Shown in pieces: positions 20,429 through 31,822 of a DNA stretch of 64,000 bases. The position numbers and the translations under genes are program-made. Position 1 is the first letter of the stretch, and each line of letters begins with the position of its first letter. The notes under the pieces were generated by a model. It made no database searches, was not told the origin of the DNA, and was given only the letters and a program-made list of their open reading frames with translations. The stretch is from Saccharina japonica (Eukaryota > Sar > Phaeophyceae > Laminariales > Laminariaceae). The DNA is taken from NCBI GenBank assembly GCA_008828725.1, contig MEHQ01001971.1, positions 154,489 to 218,488 of the forward strand, read 5' to 3'.

Positions 20429-20510
20429 ATACCTAAGCCAACTAATGCCAACTATTAACTATTAATAGTGGGCAACTTATAGTCAGCCAAGTCACGGTCC
20501 TACCCCTTAC

Positions 20511-20660
20511 CATAGCATGGCTGGAGGCGTCTTTGGGAGGGGAAGCGACTTGGAGGCCGGCGGAGGCGAGCATACGCTGCGCCTTGCTTGCCTCTTTCTC
20601 CACCGCCGCTGCTGCTGCTGCCGCTGCTGATGCTGCTTCACCTGCTGCCGCCTCGGGTAG
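20511..20660 (-). CDS. Cold-shock-domain protein, Ala-rich linker exon
   Basis: A 150-bp phase 0-0 exon, acceptor CTTCCAACAG and donor GCTATG|GTAAGG. It encodes LPEAAAGEAAS, a run of eight alanines, VEKEASKAQRMLASAG and SPPKDASSHAM. The composition suggests an alpha-helical or disordered insert within the preceding cold-shock barrel, whose second half lies in the exon at 18,398. Exon calling rests on splice sites and phase. Confidence 0.65.
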
Positions 20661-21191
20661 CTGTTGGAAGAGCAAACCAGGGTGAATGACGGATAGAGTG
20701 GGGGTGGGACGTGGATAGGGTACAGGGTGGGGGTGGTAGGTGGGGGGGGGGGGTTTGTGAGGGGGGCGGGTGGGGCGACCCGCCTGACAAGTCTTTCCTA
20801 GAAATGTAAACAGATCGGCGGCGCTTCTACAACGAGGAAGGGTTGGGGCGTTAGGGCGGGGGGGTTGTGCGACCGGCAAGCTAGCCATGCTGCAGTAGAG
20901 GAGGTATACTATTACTACCATTATACATACCACTATCATTCTACTATCATACTACTCTACTACTCAACGAACCTCTACTACTGCTGTTCTAGTGTACTAT
21001 CAATAGTGTACTAGCTATTCTACAGTGTACTAGCTATTCTAGCTATCCTCATTCTCTGTGACTGACGGGGCTCGTAAAGTCACAATAGCACACTCATACA
21101 ATATCTTCATGCCTAGTACCTGGTATCATACAGTGCTTATCTCATAAACTGCCAACTTTGTTTGCAGTGTCCCATTTTCATTCAAACTCAC

Positions 21192-21308
21192 GTCGTTTCC
21201 TTCGCCGCTGCCAACAGCCGTAGAGGCAGCCTTGCCTTTCGCCGCCGCTTCCTTGTCGTGGAGCATGACCAGCACCCCTTCCATCCCCGCCGCGCTGGCC
21301 ATAGCGTC
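21192..21308 (-). CDS. Cold-shock-domain protein, exon with part of a cold-shock barrel
   Basis: A 117-bp phase 0-0 exon, acceptor TATGTTACAG and donor GAC|GTGAGT. It encodes DAMASAAGMEGVLVMLHDKE and a Lys/Ala/Gly tail. MEGVLVML could be a middle strand of the barrel begun by RFVGVVVVAP at the end of the exon at 21,805. Confidence 0.7.
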
Positions 21309-21339
21309 CTGTAACATACACACATCCGCATACCACGGC

Positions 21340-21500
21340 AACCAGCAGGAGAGCAGGACAACAGTTAAACAGAACAGCAGCACAACAGTACGAATACAGG
21401 ACGACACATAGCAGGACAGCGAGCAGCAGAACAGCAGAGCACAGTAGAAAAGGACAGGTAGTACAACAGCACGACAACAGTTCAACAGGACAGGAGTGCA
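21340..21500. repeat. ACAGCAGAACAGC-rich intronic tract
   Basis: Irregular CAGCA/GGACA repeats. Reading frames through it are Cys/Leu/Val-rich repeat translations. Confidence 0.6.
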
Positions 21501-21804
21501 TGTGTGTTGTCTTAACATCACCAGGTACGGTTCCAAATAACAGTCTAATTCGTACAACCGGCTGACCTGCATTTGAACGTTGCCAAAAAAATAATAACTA
21601 CGAGTACAGAGGTATTAGCTTGATAATGTCATACACATAATATTTAAAATTTGCCAACTGCTGTATTGAAAGTACCAAGAAAAAATCCACCCACCAGTTT
21701 TTTTCCAACCATGCTCTGAGTAAAAACGGAAATTGGCTTTCTCTACGATTTTCAGTTTCCATCATTTTCGCTTTAGTGTACGTACCGCCTTCCAAGTAGC
21801 TCAC

Positions 21805-22414
21805 CTTCTCATTGTCCGCGCCGCCGACATTCCTGGGCGCCACAACAACAACGCCCACGAACCGGGACGGCAGCGACTCCTCTGTTGGCAGCGTCCCCGG
21901 CTTAAGCTTGCGCACCCGCAGACCCAGCGGCTTACCCTGCCTCTGCCCCAAGCGAAAGGCGACCTCCTGCCCCTTCTTGATGATAACCCTCCCTCCCTTA
22001 ATGCCATCCCCGCCGCCACCGCCCCCACCGGTACCGGCATCAGCACCTCCAGCCGAGCTACTAGGGGCACCTCCCTCCTTGCTCCGCGCATCTGCACCCG
22101 CGCCTGTCCCGGCGCCCCCTCCTTCCTCGGTGATCACGTCGGAGAGGTGGAAGAACACCCTCTCGTCCACGTCAAGCATGTCGATAAAGCCGAAATGCCG
22201 CTCCACTTGGACGAGAGAGACGACTCCCATGCACTCGTTGTCTGGTTGTCCCCCACCTCCACCACCCACACCACCGCGCGCGTTCATGCCCACTCCACCC
22301 CCAACGGCTACATTTTGCATACCGTTGACGTCCCCGACGTTACCGTTGGCGGGTTTGATTTGGTCTGCCGCGCGCTTGGTGACCTTGACGTTCGTAGCTC
22401 GGCGCTTCATGGTC
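21805..22414 (-). CDS. Cold-shock-domain protein, largest exon with one complete cold-shock domain
   Basis: The acceptor is TTGATCAG and the donor AAG|GTGAGC; it is 610 bp, starts by completing a Gly codon and ends in phase 0. Order: TMKRRATNVKVTKR (end of the previous barrel), a Gly-rich linker, then MGVVSLVQVERHFGFIDML with RVFFHLSDV, matching RNP1-like GFGFI and RNP2-like VFFH cold-shock motifs. A loop of about 50 Gly/Ala/Ser residues follows, then KGQEVAFRLGQRQGKPLGL and RVRKLKPG, completing the barrel. The next barrel starts with RFVGVVVVAP. This is the clearest single piece of evidence for the gene's family. Confidence 0.85.
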
Positions 22415-22439
22415 CTGATCAAACGAGACCGATGGTTCA

Positions 22440-22700
22440 CGAGCACGGGGCACGACCGACATATCACGATCTAGCCATGGTCTGCAGTAAATAAGCTACA
22501 TCATCTAGATCATCTAGATCATCTAGATCATCTAGATCATCTAGATCATCGACATCTACATCATCTACATCATCTACATCATCATTTACAGCATCTACAT
22601 CATCTAGATATTTGATCGTGATTGGATAATTCACTATTAATGCTGCAGGAATGAATGTTCAATTCAAGCGCAGGGCACGACGGGCAGATCGCAATCTAGG
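22440..22700. repeat. CATCTAGAT microsatellite within a dispersed GATC-rich repeat
   Basis: About twelve CATCTAGAT/CATCTACAT units at 22,500-22,612, flanked by GGGCACGACCGACATATCACG and GGGCACGACGGGCAGATC blocks of the dispersed family. Confidence 0.7.
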
Positions 22701-23052
22701 CAATCTAGGCCTCTTAGAAATGTGGGACGGTTGTCTCGCAGCAGGTTCGATTTTTCTTGGTGTTTGGAGTGGAGACACACCGATGTAGGTGGGTTAGCAT
22801 ATGGCGTTACCACACTCTCGGGGGTGAGCAACACGAGCTAATTCATATCAGAGCGCCCCCGAGGAGCCAGGATGGCCTTGAAGGACTATAGTGACACCGA
22901 GGCGGTACGGTCTAGGAGATAGGACCTGGTATCCACAGCTGCGCTACTTCGTAAAGGATTGTTCAAGCACCGGGCACAACACTCAAAACCAAACCAAAAT
23001 CCAAACCTTATATCAAACCCAAACATCACCTGAAACCAACTACCAAACTCAC

Positions 23053-23285
23053 CCCCTGTTGAGGATCACATCGAACATAACCAGGTCTCCCCTTTGGGCC
23101 GCAGCCGCCGCTGCAGCCGCCGTGGCCGCGTAGCCCCGTTCCGTGCGAAAGTCCTGCGTGAGCTTCGACTTGCCCGTCCTCTTAGGTCCACCTTTGTCAG
23201 CCTTGTCAGACTCCCCTCCCGCCGCGCCCTCCTGAGCACCCTTGGCCGTACCGTCCGCAGCTGCTTCGCCAGTCTCTTGTGGTTT
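23053..23285 (-). CDS. Cold-shock-domain protein, duplicated exon (left copy)
   Basis: Acceptor GCCGCAACAG, donor GG|GTGAGT, 233 bp, starting in phase 0 and leaving two bases that the exon at 22,414 completes. It encodes a Gly/Ala/Lys-rich acidic-basic linker, TQDFRTERGYAAT, nine alanines, and QRGDLVMFDVILNRG. The last part is the G-D-x-V-x-F strand of a cold-shock barrel and flows directly into TMKRRATNV of the next exon. An almost identical exon lies at 55,804-56,033. No R3H or earlier exons precede this copy. Confidence 0.75.
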
Positions 23286-23605
23286 CTGTTGCGGCTTGGT
23301 GGAGGCCATGTCCTCGCGGGAAAAGGGGACGGATAGCGATCGCTCCCCGTTCTTCCAGTGGGAAGCGTTTTTTGTAAGGGTGTTCCGGAGTTTGGGAGAA
23401 GCGTGTGCGGGCAGGGGAGGGACGGGATAAGAAGATACATACATATATTGGGGGTTTTGTTTCGGCTTGGCGGAGGCCGCGTCCTCGCGAGAATAGGGGA
23501 CGGATAGCGATCGCTCGCCGTTCTTCCAGGGGAAGGCGTATATATTAACGCCGATCCGGGGTTTGGGAGAAGCGTGTGTGAGCAGGGGAGGCGAGTTATC
23601 TTACT
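23286..23605. repeat. Tandem duplication of ~170 bp
   Basis: GAGGCCATGTCCTCGCGGGA with GGATAGCGATCGCTCCCCG at about 23,300-23,345 recurs as GAGGCCGCGTCCTCGCGAGA with GGATAGCGATCGCTCGCCG at about 23,475-23,520. Both end in GGTTTGGGAGAAGCGTGTG with GCAGGGGAGG. Confidence 0.8.
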
Positions 23606-23929
23606 AATAGTATACGAATAGTATACTACTGTTAATATATATGAGGGTCACAGGTTGTTGCTACATTGTCAGTTGGCACAGGGGCGTCAATATCAGGTAC
23701 CCGTAACGTTGTTCCTAAAAATAAATCGCTAAGTGCTGTAAAATCCGGTTCTGAACTGGACGCGTCAATATAGTATGCCTTAATACGACCTACGAAAGTG
23801 AAAGGATGTCGCCGCAAGTTCGTCATTCAGCTCGCCCATAGCACAGCGTACAACAAAACGCTCGAAGACACCCCTCATCTTTCAATGTTTGGCCGTAGAG
23901 TAATATTGTCAAAGGCACCATATCATTGT

Positions 23930-24085
23930 TCGGTATGAATGGTTTTGTATACCATTGTTACTTATACATGGTATTGTATACCATTGTATACGTACATGGT
24001 TTTGCATACCATCACTCATCATACATGGTTATTTATACCATCGTCAGATATACATCGTTTTGTACACCATATCATAGTATATACA
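23930..24085. repeat. ~28-bp repeat TGGTTTTGTATACCAT
   Basis: Five degenerate palindromic units of ATGGT...ATACCAT, each with a TACAT spacer. Confidence 0.7.
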
Positions 24086-24164
24086 AGGTTCCCCTCCGGG
24101 ACGTGCCTAGGGGAGTGGCGCAAGGACAAACATGAAAAGCAAACAACATATATATATGAATTTA

Positions 24165-24870
24165 CTAGGTTTTTGTGAGCGGGCCGGAAATGACTTGGTT
24201 TCAGTGTGGGTTCCAAATTGACTCGTTTTTTTTGTGGGTGGGCAGGAAATGAACGAAATGAACTTGCTTTCAGTGCGGGGGGTCGAAATGGACTTGATTT
24301 CAGAAGGGATCGAAATTGACTTGGCAATTATTATTTCGTTTGCCCCCCGACAATATGCAGCACGAGCTTCAATATTGATTACTCATAAGCATCCTCGAAC
24401 AGAAGAAAACCAAGGCCACAGCCAAAACGAAAAGGAAACCTATAAAATACTATACATGGATGTATGTGAAGTCTCACTCCTTTCTTTATCATACGTAACT
24501 ACTGTTTTATTTAGTCTCTCGATCGAAAGTGAGCTCCTAATAGTTTTTGTTGGTGGGCCGGTAATGACTTGGTTTTAGTGTCGGGATCCAAATCGATTAG
24601 TTTTTAGTGTGAGGATCGCAATCGACTTGGAGTTCGTGTGGTCAGTCGAAATTGACTTTGTTTTTGTGTCGGGGCATCGAAATGGACTTGATTTTTAGAG
24701 TTGGCACCTAAAAAACCTTGATTTGTGTTGAGAGTCGGGATCGAACATTATACTTGATTTCAAGTGTTGGGGTCGAAATCAACTTATTGTTTATGGGTGG
24801 GGGTGGTTTAGTGTCGGGATCGAAGTCGACTTGATATTTGTGTGGGGGTCGAAATACTTCGTATTTGGTG
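24165..24870. repeat. Degenerate TCGAAATTGACTTG repeats
   Basis: About fifteen units near GGGATCGAAATTGACTTGAT with T-rich and G-rich spacers of 25-40 bp. A copy of the dispersed ~110-bp repeat (24,335-24,440) lies within. The array is present in both copies of the duplication. Confidence 0.7.
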
Positions 24871-25309
24871 AAACACGTACGTACTCGTATATATATACGT
24901 ACTACATTCCAAACGAAGTAAGGGAGGAAACGAAAAAAACCCACACACAACTACCGGTACACACAACAAATCAGTTGTACCCCTGCGAGTGCTCGCGGCC
25001 AACGAGTACTTGCCAAATCCCTGAAAAAATATCCGGGTACTCATATCAGCTGTTTCTTGTTAGGCTTTCAGTCGGGTGTACATACATACGTAGTGAACGC
25101 CGTTGTTTTAGTGTCTACTATGATAGTTAGTGAGTAAAACTGCCATATCATACCTACGTACAACTATACATATGCATGGGTTTTAGTATTACGTACTACA
25201 CGCCATACAATTAAATAAAATTATTATAAATAATTACAGAGGGCCCTAAATATACCCACTCGTGCCCGTTACACGTGTGCTGACAGAGATTCCCAGAGTA
25301 GTACTACAA

Positions 25310-25690
25310 AGATGAGTCTGAGCCCCCACATATAGACGTTACCGGCTGTTTCAGTGTCCGGTATTCGTCCCAAACAAAAATGAAATAATTTCTTCCGACC
25401 AACCACAGCCAAGCAAATTGAGGTCAAAACCCAAAAGCCTGAAGAATTTCAGCAGGCCACGACTATAAAAATAGAAAAAAAGCATCGTGTGAAACCAAAT
25501 TTCGTATACGTAAAAAAAAGGGCAGCGGCCAAAAACAGGTACACCTGGTCCGTTCGGGGCCAAAAACAGGTACATACTAAAATCAAGTTTAAAAGCACCC
25601 CACGAACCTGCCGTTCCTTGCAATGCAAAGTCGAGTTTTTTCATGCTCTTCGTGCTCGCCCGGTGGCTACGTATATGAGTAGCTGCTATT
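25310..25690. other. No supported gene
   Basis: AT-rich unique sequence with a short tandem block CAAAAACAGGTACA (25,530 and 25,561). Confidence 0.4.
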
Positions 25691-26060
25691 TATAGTACGA
25701 GGAACGCACGCCTGGTACGCCCACCCAAATATAGCCCAGGTGCCGGTATACCCTTGACAGCAATACCGGGGGTACCGGTATTTGTTCGGTACTGGACTCC
25801 ATGCCCTACCGAACACTTCGGTAAGTTCGGTTCTTTTTCATTACCGGTACCCGACACTTCAAAAAGCTCGGTATATTTTCGATACCGGTACCCTACACTT
25901 CGGTAAGTTCGGTACTTTTCCAATACCGGTACCCGACACTTCGGTAAGTTCGGTACGCCCTCCGAAATATACCCCCGGTACCGGTATACCCCTGACCAAA
26001 ATACCCGGGGTACCGGTACTTGTTCGGTACGATACCGGGACATCGGGTATATGGTAAAGC
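25690..26060. repeat. GGTACCGGTA-rich compound repeat
   Basis: A ~90-bp block (25,705-25,798) containing CCGGGGGTACCGGTA and TGTTCGGTAC recurs at 25,950-26,037. Between them lie three or four ~50-bp units with CACTTCGGTAAGTTCGGTA and AATACCGGTACCCGA. Minus-strand frames are repeat translations. Confidence 0.8.
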
Positions 26061-26130
26061 AACACTGATACATGATGATGTCATCATATGACCTTTTGTC
26101 GGGATGTAATGTATAGCAAAATATGATGTT

Positions 26131-26990
26131 ATTCTCAGTTTGCAAAACTGAGTCTCTGTTTCGGGAATTCAAATCCTGTCTGTCTGTCTGTCTGTCTGTC
26201 TTACTTGGTTTTCCCCACTCAAGAGGCTCACCCCCTCGGAAATTTGATTCTCGAAATCCCTTGTCTGATCCCGCCCCCGACCGCACACACCCTCTCTACT
26301 CATCACATTACGGGCACCCTCGAAGTTTCAGCTTGTTTGGCGTGGCCTGGGTGGTGTTGTGTTTATTTTAGTAAACCTTGTCGGGCTACCCTTCGCTACC
26401 CTCGGGTCTTCGCTCGGCCTCCGGTCTTCTCGTAACGAGTATTAGGTGCATTTGCACATTTTGTGACCTTCGAAATGTACCTTATATTTCCGGCCGGAGT
26501 GGCAACGTGACGGAAGTCTCCCAAGCAGAAAAGCATCGAACGTGAGAGACACTACCGCGTTCCAACTCGACGACCGGCTGCTGCGCACTCGCGTCCTCGT
26601 TATCCAACCTTTCCCCCTCGGCTCCTCTGGAGCGACGGACCACATCCGTCCCTGCCCCGCTCTCTCCGTCTCTCACTTCCTCTCCCGGTGTCACCCTCTC
26701 TCGTCTCCCAGTTCCCCTCTTCTCCGCGGCATCGCACCCCCGACTTGCGAGTCAGAAGTTTGTTACTCTGATGATATTGCTATTATATACCTCGTACATA
26801 CCGTACGATACTATTAATACTTTTCTGCTGTGCCGCTCCTTCTTACTTATCGATGTTCTAGTACATACTATTAATACTTCTTCTGCTGTTCGCTCCTTCT
26901 TACTTATGTTCGCCCGGATCTGATACGCTAATTAGTTCTGCCGTGTACGTGCTGGTTCCAGGGTATAGAGTATAGATTCTTGAAAGTAAA
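26131..26990 (+). repeat. Unclassified dispersed repeat family, full copy
   Basis: Starts with a short palindrome CTCAGTTTGCAAAACTGAG, contains a GTCT microsatellite, AGAGGCTCACCCCCTCG, GGCTACCCTTCGCTACCCTC and CCAACTCGACGACCGGCTGC. It ends GGTTCCAGGGTATAG...ATTCTTGAAAG. A second long copy lies at 30,458-31,255, a 3' half at 27,066-27,412, and an inverted 3' end near 54,295-54,430. No reading frame of note. Confidence 0.75.
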
Positions 26991-27065
26991 ATGGTTACCA
27001 CATATATATATTTCCAATGATACGTGGAAAAGAAACGAGAACGCACACATAAATGGAAACGAAAA

Positions 27066-27412
27066 TATATCGGCTCCTCTGGAGCGACGGACCACATCCG
27101 TCCCTGCCCCGCTCTCTCCGTCTTTCACTTCCTTTCCCGGTGTCACTCTCTCTCGTCTCCCAGTTCCCCTCTTCTCCGCGGCATCCCACCCCCGACTTGC
27201 GAGTCAGAAGTTTGTTACTCTGATGATATTGCTGTATGTAAATAGTAAATCGTTTAATACCTCGTACATACCCGTACGAGTACTATTAATAACTTCTTCT
27301 GCTGTGCCGCTCCTTCTTACTTATGTTCGCCCGGATCTGATACGCTAATTAGTTCTGCCGTGTACGTGCTGGTTCCAGGGTATAGATTCTTGAAAGTAAA
27401 ATGTTTACCATG
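27066..27412 (+). repeat. 3' half of the unclassified dispersed repeat
   Basis: Closely matches about 26,625-26,990, from CGGCTCCTCTGGAGCGACGG to the GGGTATAGATTCTTGAAAG end. Confidence 0.8.
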
Positions 27413-27599
27413 TCCAAAAACATACGCTTGATTTAAGTAAAAAGTATCTCTTGAAAGTAAAATGGATGGTTGACTTCCTATTTTTAGCTCCGGTGAGTTC
27501 AAACGTTTCGCTTACAAAATGAATTGACGCTGACAGATGACAGACCCGTCGAGGGAGATGGCAGCAGCAGCTGTTGTTTTTTAAATATACCTTGGTATA

Positions 27600-27790
27600 A
27601 AACACGGAAGAAAGCACACCCCGCTTAGATAACACCCCCCCCCACATAAGCACACCGGGTGATATGTTTTTTACTTCGTTTTTTTACCGTCACTTTATCA
27701 CCGGGGGTATACGTTAGATAACACACCCCCTACGTGTGTACGCCTGGAAACAGTGTCAAAATCCACAATTATCACACCGCGTGGTGGATG
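27600..27790. repeat. Cluster of GATAACAC / TTATCAC motifs next to C-runs
   Basis: Several TAGATAACACCCCC and TTATCACCGGGGG type sites in both orientations, similar to the cluster at 54,055-54,260. Possibly transposon subterminal motifs. Confidence 0.5.
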
Positions 27791-27861
27791 GATATCATTC
27801 ACAATTCACAATGTATATAGTAGCCACTCTAACTACTACCAGATAATACTCCACAAGAGAA

Positions 27862-27915
27862 AAACACAACCAAACTGAGAACAGCGCTCGATTGCATTTC
27901 ATCGAGGGCAATAAC
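27862..27915 (-). repeat. Copy of the FAM185A-like gene's 3' flank
   Basis: ACCAAACTGAGAACAGCGCT with CGATTGCATTTCATCGAGGG matches 32,690-32,744, which lies directly after the stop codon of the FAM185A-like gene. No coding part is copied. Confidence 0.75.
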
Positions 27916-27919
27916 AATT

Positions 27920-29100
27920 CAATACAGTCCGATTTCAATAATAGTTTTATTTGTTTTTGAAGATGGCGGTTTATCTTCGAAAAACTTTTTTTTTTTAACT
28001 TTATGTATATTATCCTGTCTCTACGTACAACAATTACATTTATTTTTTATTTCCATATTCCATGTTGTTTTATCGCGCAATTTTCATCATTTCCAGATTA
28101 TCCATTTTTTCTTCGAAACTAAAGTTTTTTCTATCAGTTTTAAATTTTCTGGAAATATTTTCTGTTTTTCCTGTTTTTTTTTCTTGGAAAAAAGCGAGGG
28201 AAATTTGGGAGAAAGCTCTCCGATAAGAACGCGGGCGCCCGAGGATTTGGATATCATACACCTAACCCCCCGCCCCCCTCCGAGAGGCCGAAAAAAACAA
28301 TTACCACTTTTTTTTTTTTTTTTTTTCTGTGCACGAGTATACCTCGTGTATACTGGTGGTGTATCCGGTGTATCCAGCAGGGTGTATAGGTCAGTATCGG
28401 TGTATGTTTTGTGTAACAGCTAGTACCGGAGAGATGCAAACCCTCGCATCAAGTCAAACAACGTACAAGTAACATCACATCTCCGACAGATAAGTACAGG
28501 ATATTTACAGAAGCAGTAAGATTGTCTACTCGTACCAGGTGGTTCGTGCAACACGGCGTTCACGTCCCCACACGGAGCCAACATGAAACAACCCGAGCAA
28601 CGATTCGCAGTGTTCTACCAGGTTATACTGCTGTAGCGCCTGGTAGCGCCGGTCAAAAATAAATATTCTCCGCGCGTACGGCAGCAGTGCAGTATTAAGG
28701 AGGTACTATTAATACTACTACTGTAGTACCGCCACGTAGGGCAGACCGGGGCAATTACTGGTACAAGTAGTGCTCCCGAGATATAGTAGTATCGAGATAG
28801 TGAGTAAGGGGGTCTACCCACACCCGTATGAATACGTGGCTCGTCTAAATACGGCATCCAAGTCCCCACCCAGAAACACACGAAGCAACGGCTTGCGATG
28901 TTCGACTGCTGCAGGTGCGGGAAGCGCTACGAGTACTGCTTGCTGCTGTAGTAGCAACATTCACCTGTACGAGCAAGCATGCTGCTGCAGCTCTGTGGTA
29001 AGGCAAGGCAACATGGTTATATGAGGTACCACAGGTACGTACCGGTATATACGAGTATGATGATACCAGATACCAGGTACTCGTGTACTCGAAGTATACG
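27920..29100. other. No supported gene
   Basis: AT-rich DNA with a T-run at 28,307-28,326 and a weak duplication of a block containing GGTACGAATACGTGGCTC-like sequence near 28,530-28,640 and 28,805-28,960 (both followed by CCAAC/CCAAG...ACAACC/ACGAAGCAACG). No exon identified. Confidence 0.4.
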
Positions 29101-29103
29101 ATA

Positions 29104-29271
29104 TAGGGCAGGGCGAGTGTAGGGCATCAAGGCGTCGACCACTACTGGACTTGACAGGACTGATACAGAGGCCCCGTCCGTCGCGACCTTCTTCAGGCAG
29201 TGCTTATCCACCCAAGCCTGTGGATCCCACGGCTCTTCGGGACCTTCTGGTCCACCTTCGATCGAGCTCAT
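29104..29271 (-). other. Possible isolated exon
   Basis: ATG-initiated minus-strand frame with MSSIEGGPEGPEEPWDPQAW and HCLKKV. It is less repetitive than nearby frames, but I see no family and no partner exon. It might be a first exon or chance. Confidence 0.25.
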
Positions 29272-29690
29272 AGCTCCTTTGTACCGCTCACTACTCTCCC
29301 TCGACTCCTGCTGCAGTCGCTGCCTCTACCCAGCTGCAGCTCATAGGTCATAGGCCTGCAGCCTGCGGCCGCCCCTGATATTGTAGTAGTATGGAAGGCC
29401 TTGTATCAAGCAGGGGGGGGGGGGGCTTCTACCACCCCCTGTGTTCAGTTTTATATAGGTATTGTATAGGCGTAGAGGGAGGGGATGGTCTCAGGTACCC
29501 CCCCCCCCCTGTCAAAACGTAAAAGTTGAACAATTTGACGTGAGGTGTCGAATTTATTTTTTCGACACCCCTCGATAAGAAAGACATTTCTTCAGCACAC
29601 CTTCCCCCCCATAGCACATCGATATGTGGTCCGCACCGCCCTGCGTTCTATTACCAAAAATCACGGGTAGACTGGACTGGTCGGTACATC

Positions 29691-30254
29691 ATGAGCACCA
29701 GCAACAGCAGCCATGAAGACCACCCGGATCGTGATCGTGATCACGGGTCACCAACAGGCTCACCCGCGGCATGCAGCGCGAGAAAGCTCCTGCGCAACAA
29801 ACGCAAGATCCAAGAAGTGCTCGACGTGTCGGATACAAGCGTTCCCGTAATCACACCTGCTGCGATCTACAAGCTCTCAGGGGAGGTGCACCAAGCAGAC
29901 GAGGACACATGGTCACTAAAGCCGTCGACGACTTCGTGGTGACCCATGGATTTCGACGGGAAGGCGCCCGTGAGGACTCGTTCACATGTACTCGCTGGGA
30001 GTCTTCGTGAGGCCAACAGACAAGAACGACAAGCGCTGCAAACACTTCTGTCAGCAGCAAAAAGTGCAGTTCGTCAAAGGCGGTGATCCCGTGCGCGAGA
30101 GGCGAACGCAACAACGTCAACAAGCACCACGTTAAAGCACCACGACGTGAGAGAGCCGGCTGGCGCCCTCCAGGCAAAAAAACAGAGGAACTGGGAAAGC
30201 ACCATCATGCAGAGCCTAGAGGCGAGCAAGACTTTTGGTGATGGTATCAATAGG
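29691..30254 (+). pseudogene. Possible BED-finger-like transposase N-terminus, frameshifted
   Basis: An ATG frame of 83 codons (MSTSNSSHEDHPDRDRDHGS) is followed in other frames by SLGVFVRPTDKNDKRCKHFC and, after another shift, TTLKHHDVREPAGAL. The last part runs to a good donor (AATAG|GTGAGT). A C-x2/3-C near an H-H pair recalls BED zinc fingers of hAT transposons, but the frame must shift at least twice. It lies between the two long copies of the unclassified repeat. Confidence 0.3.
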
Positions 30255-30457
30255 TGAGTAAAAGAAGCTATCAATAGGCGACTACGTTGAAAATTCAGAT
30301 CGAAATATAGTTGTTCTGATCGTATAAATATTGCGTAGAGACACTGCTTGCTGTTGCTGTGTTCCATGCTACATGCCACATCGCTCGTTTTACTGATCTT
30401 GGATCTTTGATTGTGATGCTTCAGGTATTTTATACCAGGTATGTATGTCATGCCAGT

Positions 30458-31255
30458 ATTCTCAGTTTGCAAAACTGAGTCTCTGTTTCGGGAATTCAAA
30501 TTTGTCTGTCTGTCTGTCTGTCTGTCTTACTAGTTTTTCTCCCCACAAGAGGCTCACCCCCTCGATTTTTTGAGTCACGAAATCCCTCGTCTGACCCCGC
30601 CCCCTCTCTACTCATCACATTACGGGCACCCTCCAAGTTTCAGCTTGTTTGGCGTGGCCTGGGTGATGTTGTGTTGATTTTGGCCAACCTTGTCGGGCTA
30701 CCCTTCGCTACCCTCGGGTCTTCGCTCGACCTTCGGTCTTCTCGTAACGATAATTAGGTGCATTTGTACATTTTGTGACCATCGAAATGTCCCTAATATT
30801 TCCGCCCGGTCTGGCACCTTGACGGAAGTCTCCCACGCAAAAAAGCGACGAACGTGAAGCACACGCGTGCGTTCCAACTCGACGACCGGCTGCTGCGCAC
30901 TCGTGTCGCGTCCTCGTTATCCAACCTCTCCCCCTCGGCTCCTTTGGAGTGACGGCCCATCCCTGCCCCGTCTCTCTCTTCCTCCCCCGGTGTCCCTCTC
31001 TCTGTCCTCTCTCAGCATCCGACCTCCTATGTACCTCCTCCCAAGCCACCCAAGTTGTTGCTCATGTGGTGACCCTTGTTCGCACTTACTTGATTTATGT
31101 ATAATAACCCTTTAGTTTGCTTCTTCTCTCGATTATTCGACACTATTAATGTTTGCCCGTACCTGGTACTTACCCTATTTGTTTCTGCTCCCAACCTAAC
31201 TACGTACCACTCTGAACCGGTGTTCTGGTTCCAGGGTATAGATTCCTTGAAGGAG
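30458..31255 (+). repeat. Unclassified dispersed repeat family, second long copy
   Basis: Same order of blocks as 26,131-26,990: opening palindrome, GTCT microsatellite, AGAGGCTCACCCCCTCG, GGCTACCCTTCGCTACCCTC, and the GGTTCCAGGGTATAGATTCC end. Confidence 0.8.
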
Positions 31256-31754
31256 ATGTGACAGACAATCGTTTTTTTTTTTCCCATCCCATTTATTATC
31301 TTCGGCCTTCCTTCCTCTCTCCTCCCTACGAGTAGTTCGTAACTCAGATCCGGGGTCACAAAGTAGGCTCCTCTCCCTCCTCCCCCACTACGGTTCTCGC
31401 CTTGCATTTTTGTTGCGAGAAAACTTCAGCCTTTTCTTCCCAATATAAGAATGAAATGAAATTCAAAACAACGTAAAACAGAGCAAGACCAAAAACGAAA
31501 GCAAATAATAGGCAACCGAAGCACACTAAAAGAACCTTCCAGGCAACTGAGGCAGGTTTGTACCCGTAGTACAGACAGGTTCTACCAGCTAGTCAGTCTG
31601 GTACCTTTGCTACCCTGTCTGCCGTCTCCTTCCTGCTTTCGCCAGCCGCGGCTTACCTACGAACCGTTCCCCTCCCTGTCTCCATTCACTTGGGCGCCAC
31701 CCATACAACGGGTGGGTGCGTGACGCTTCCTATACTCAAATCCGTTTCTTCTTC

Positions 31755-31822
31755 ATGTCTGTTTTTGTCCCCGGGTTGTTGGAGTTGTAGATGCACGGAA
31801 TTATTAATGATCCGGGGATGAT
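31755..31822 (+). repeat. Outer direct repeat, left
   Basis: TTGTCCCCGGGTTGTTGGAG with TTGTAGATG and ATCCGGGGA. Its partner is at 32,379-32,446. The pair brackets a smaller LTR-like element. Confidence 0.75.

Larger units (their letters stand above)
22887..25306. repeat. Left copy of a ~2.5-kb direct duplication
   Basis: Begins TATAGTGACACCGAGGCGGT and ends TTCCCAGAGTAGTACTA, and matches 55,638-58,348. Near-identical at 22,887-23,280 and at about 24,080-25,306; poorly alignable in the middle of the other copy. It carries a complete cold-shock exon with its splice sites. Confidence 0.95.
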
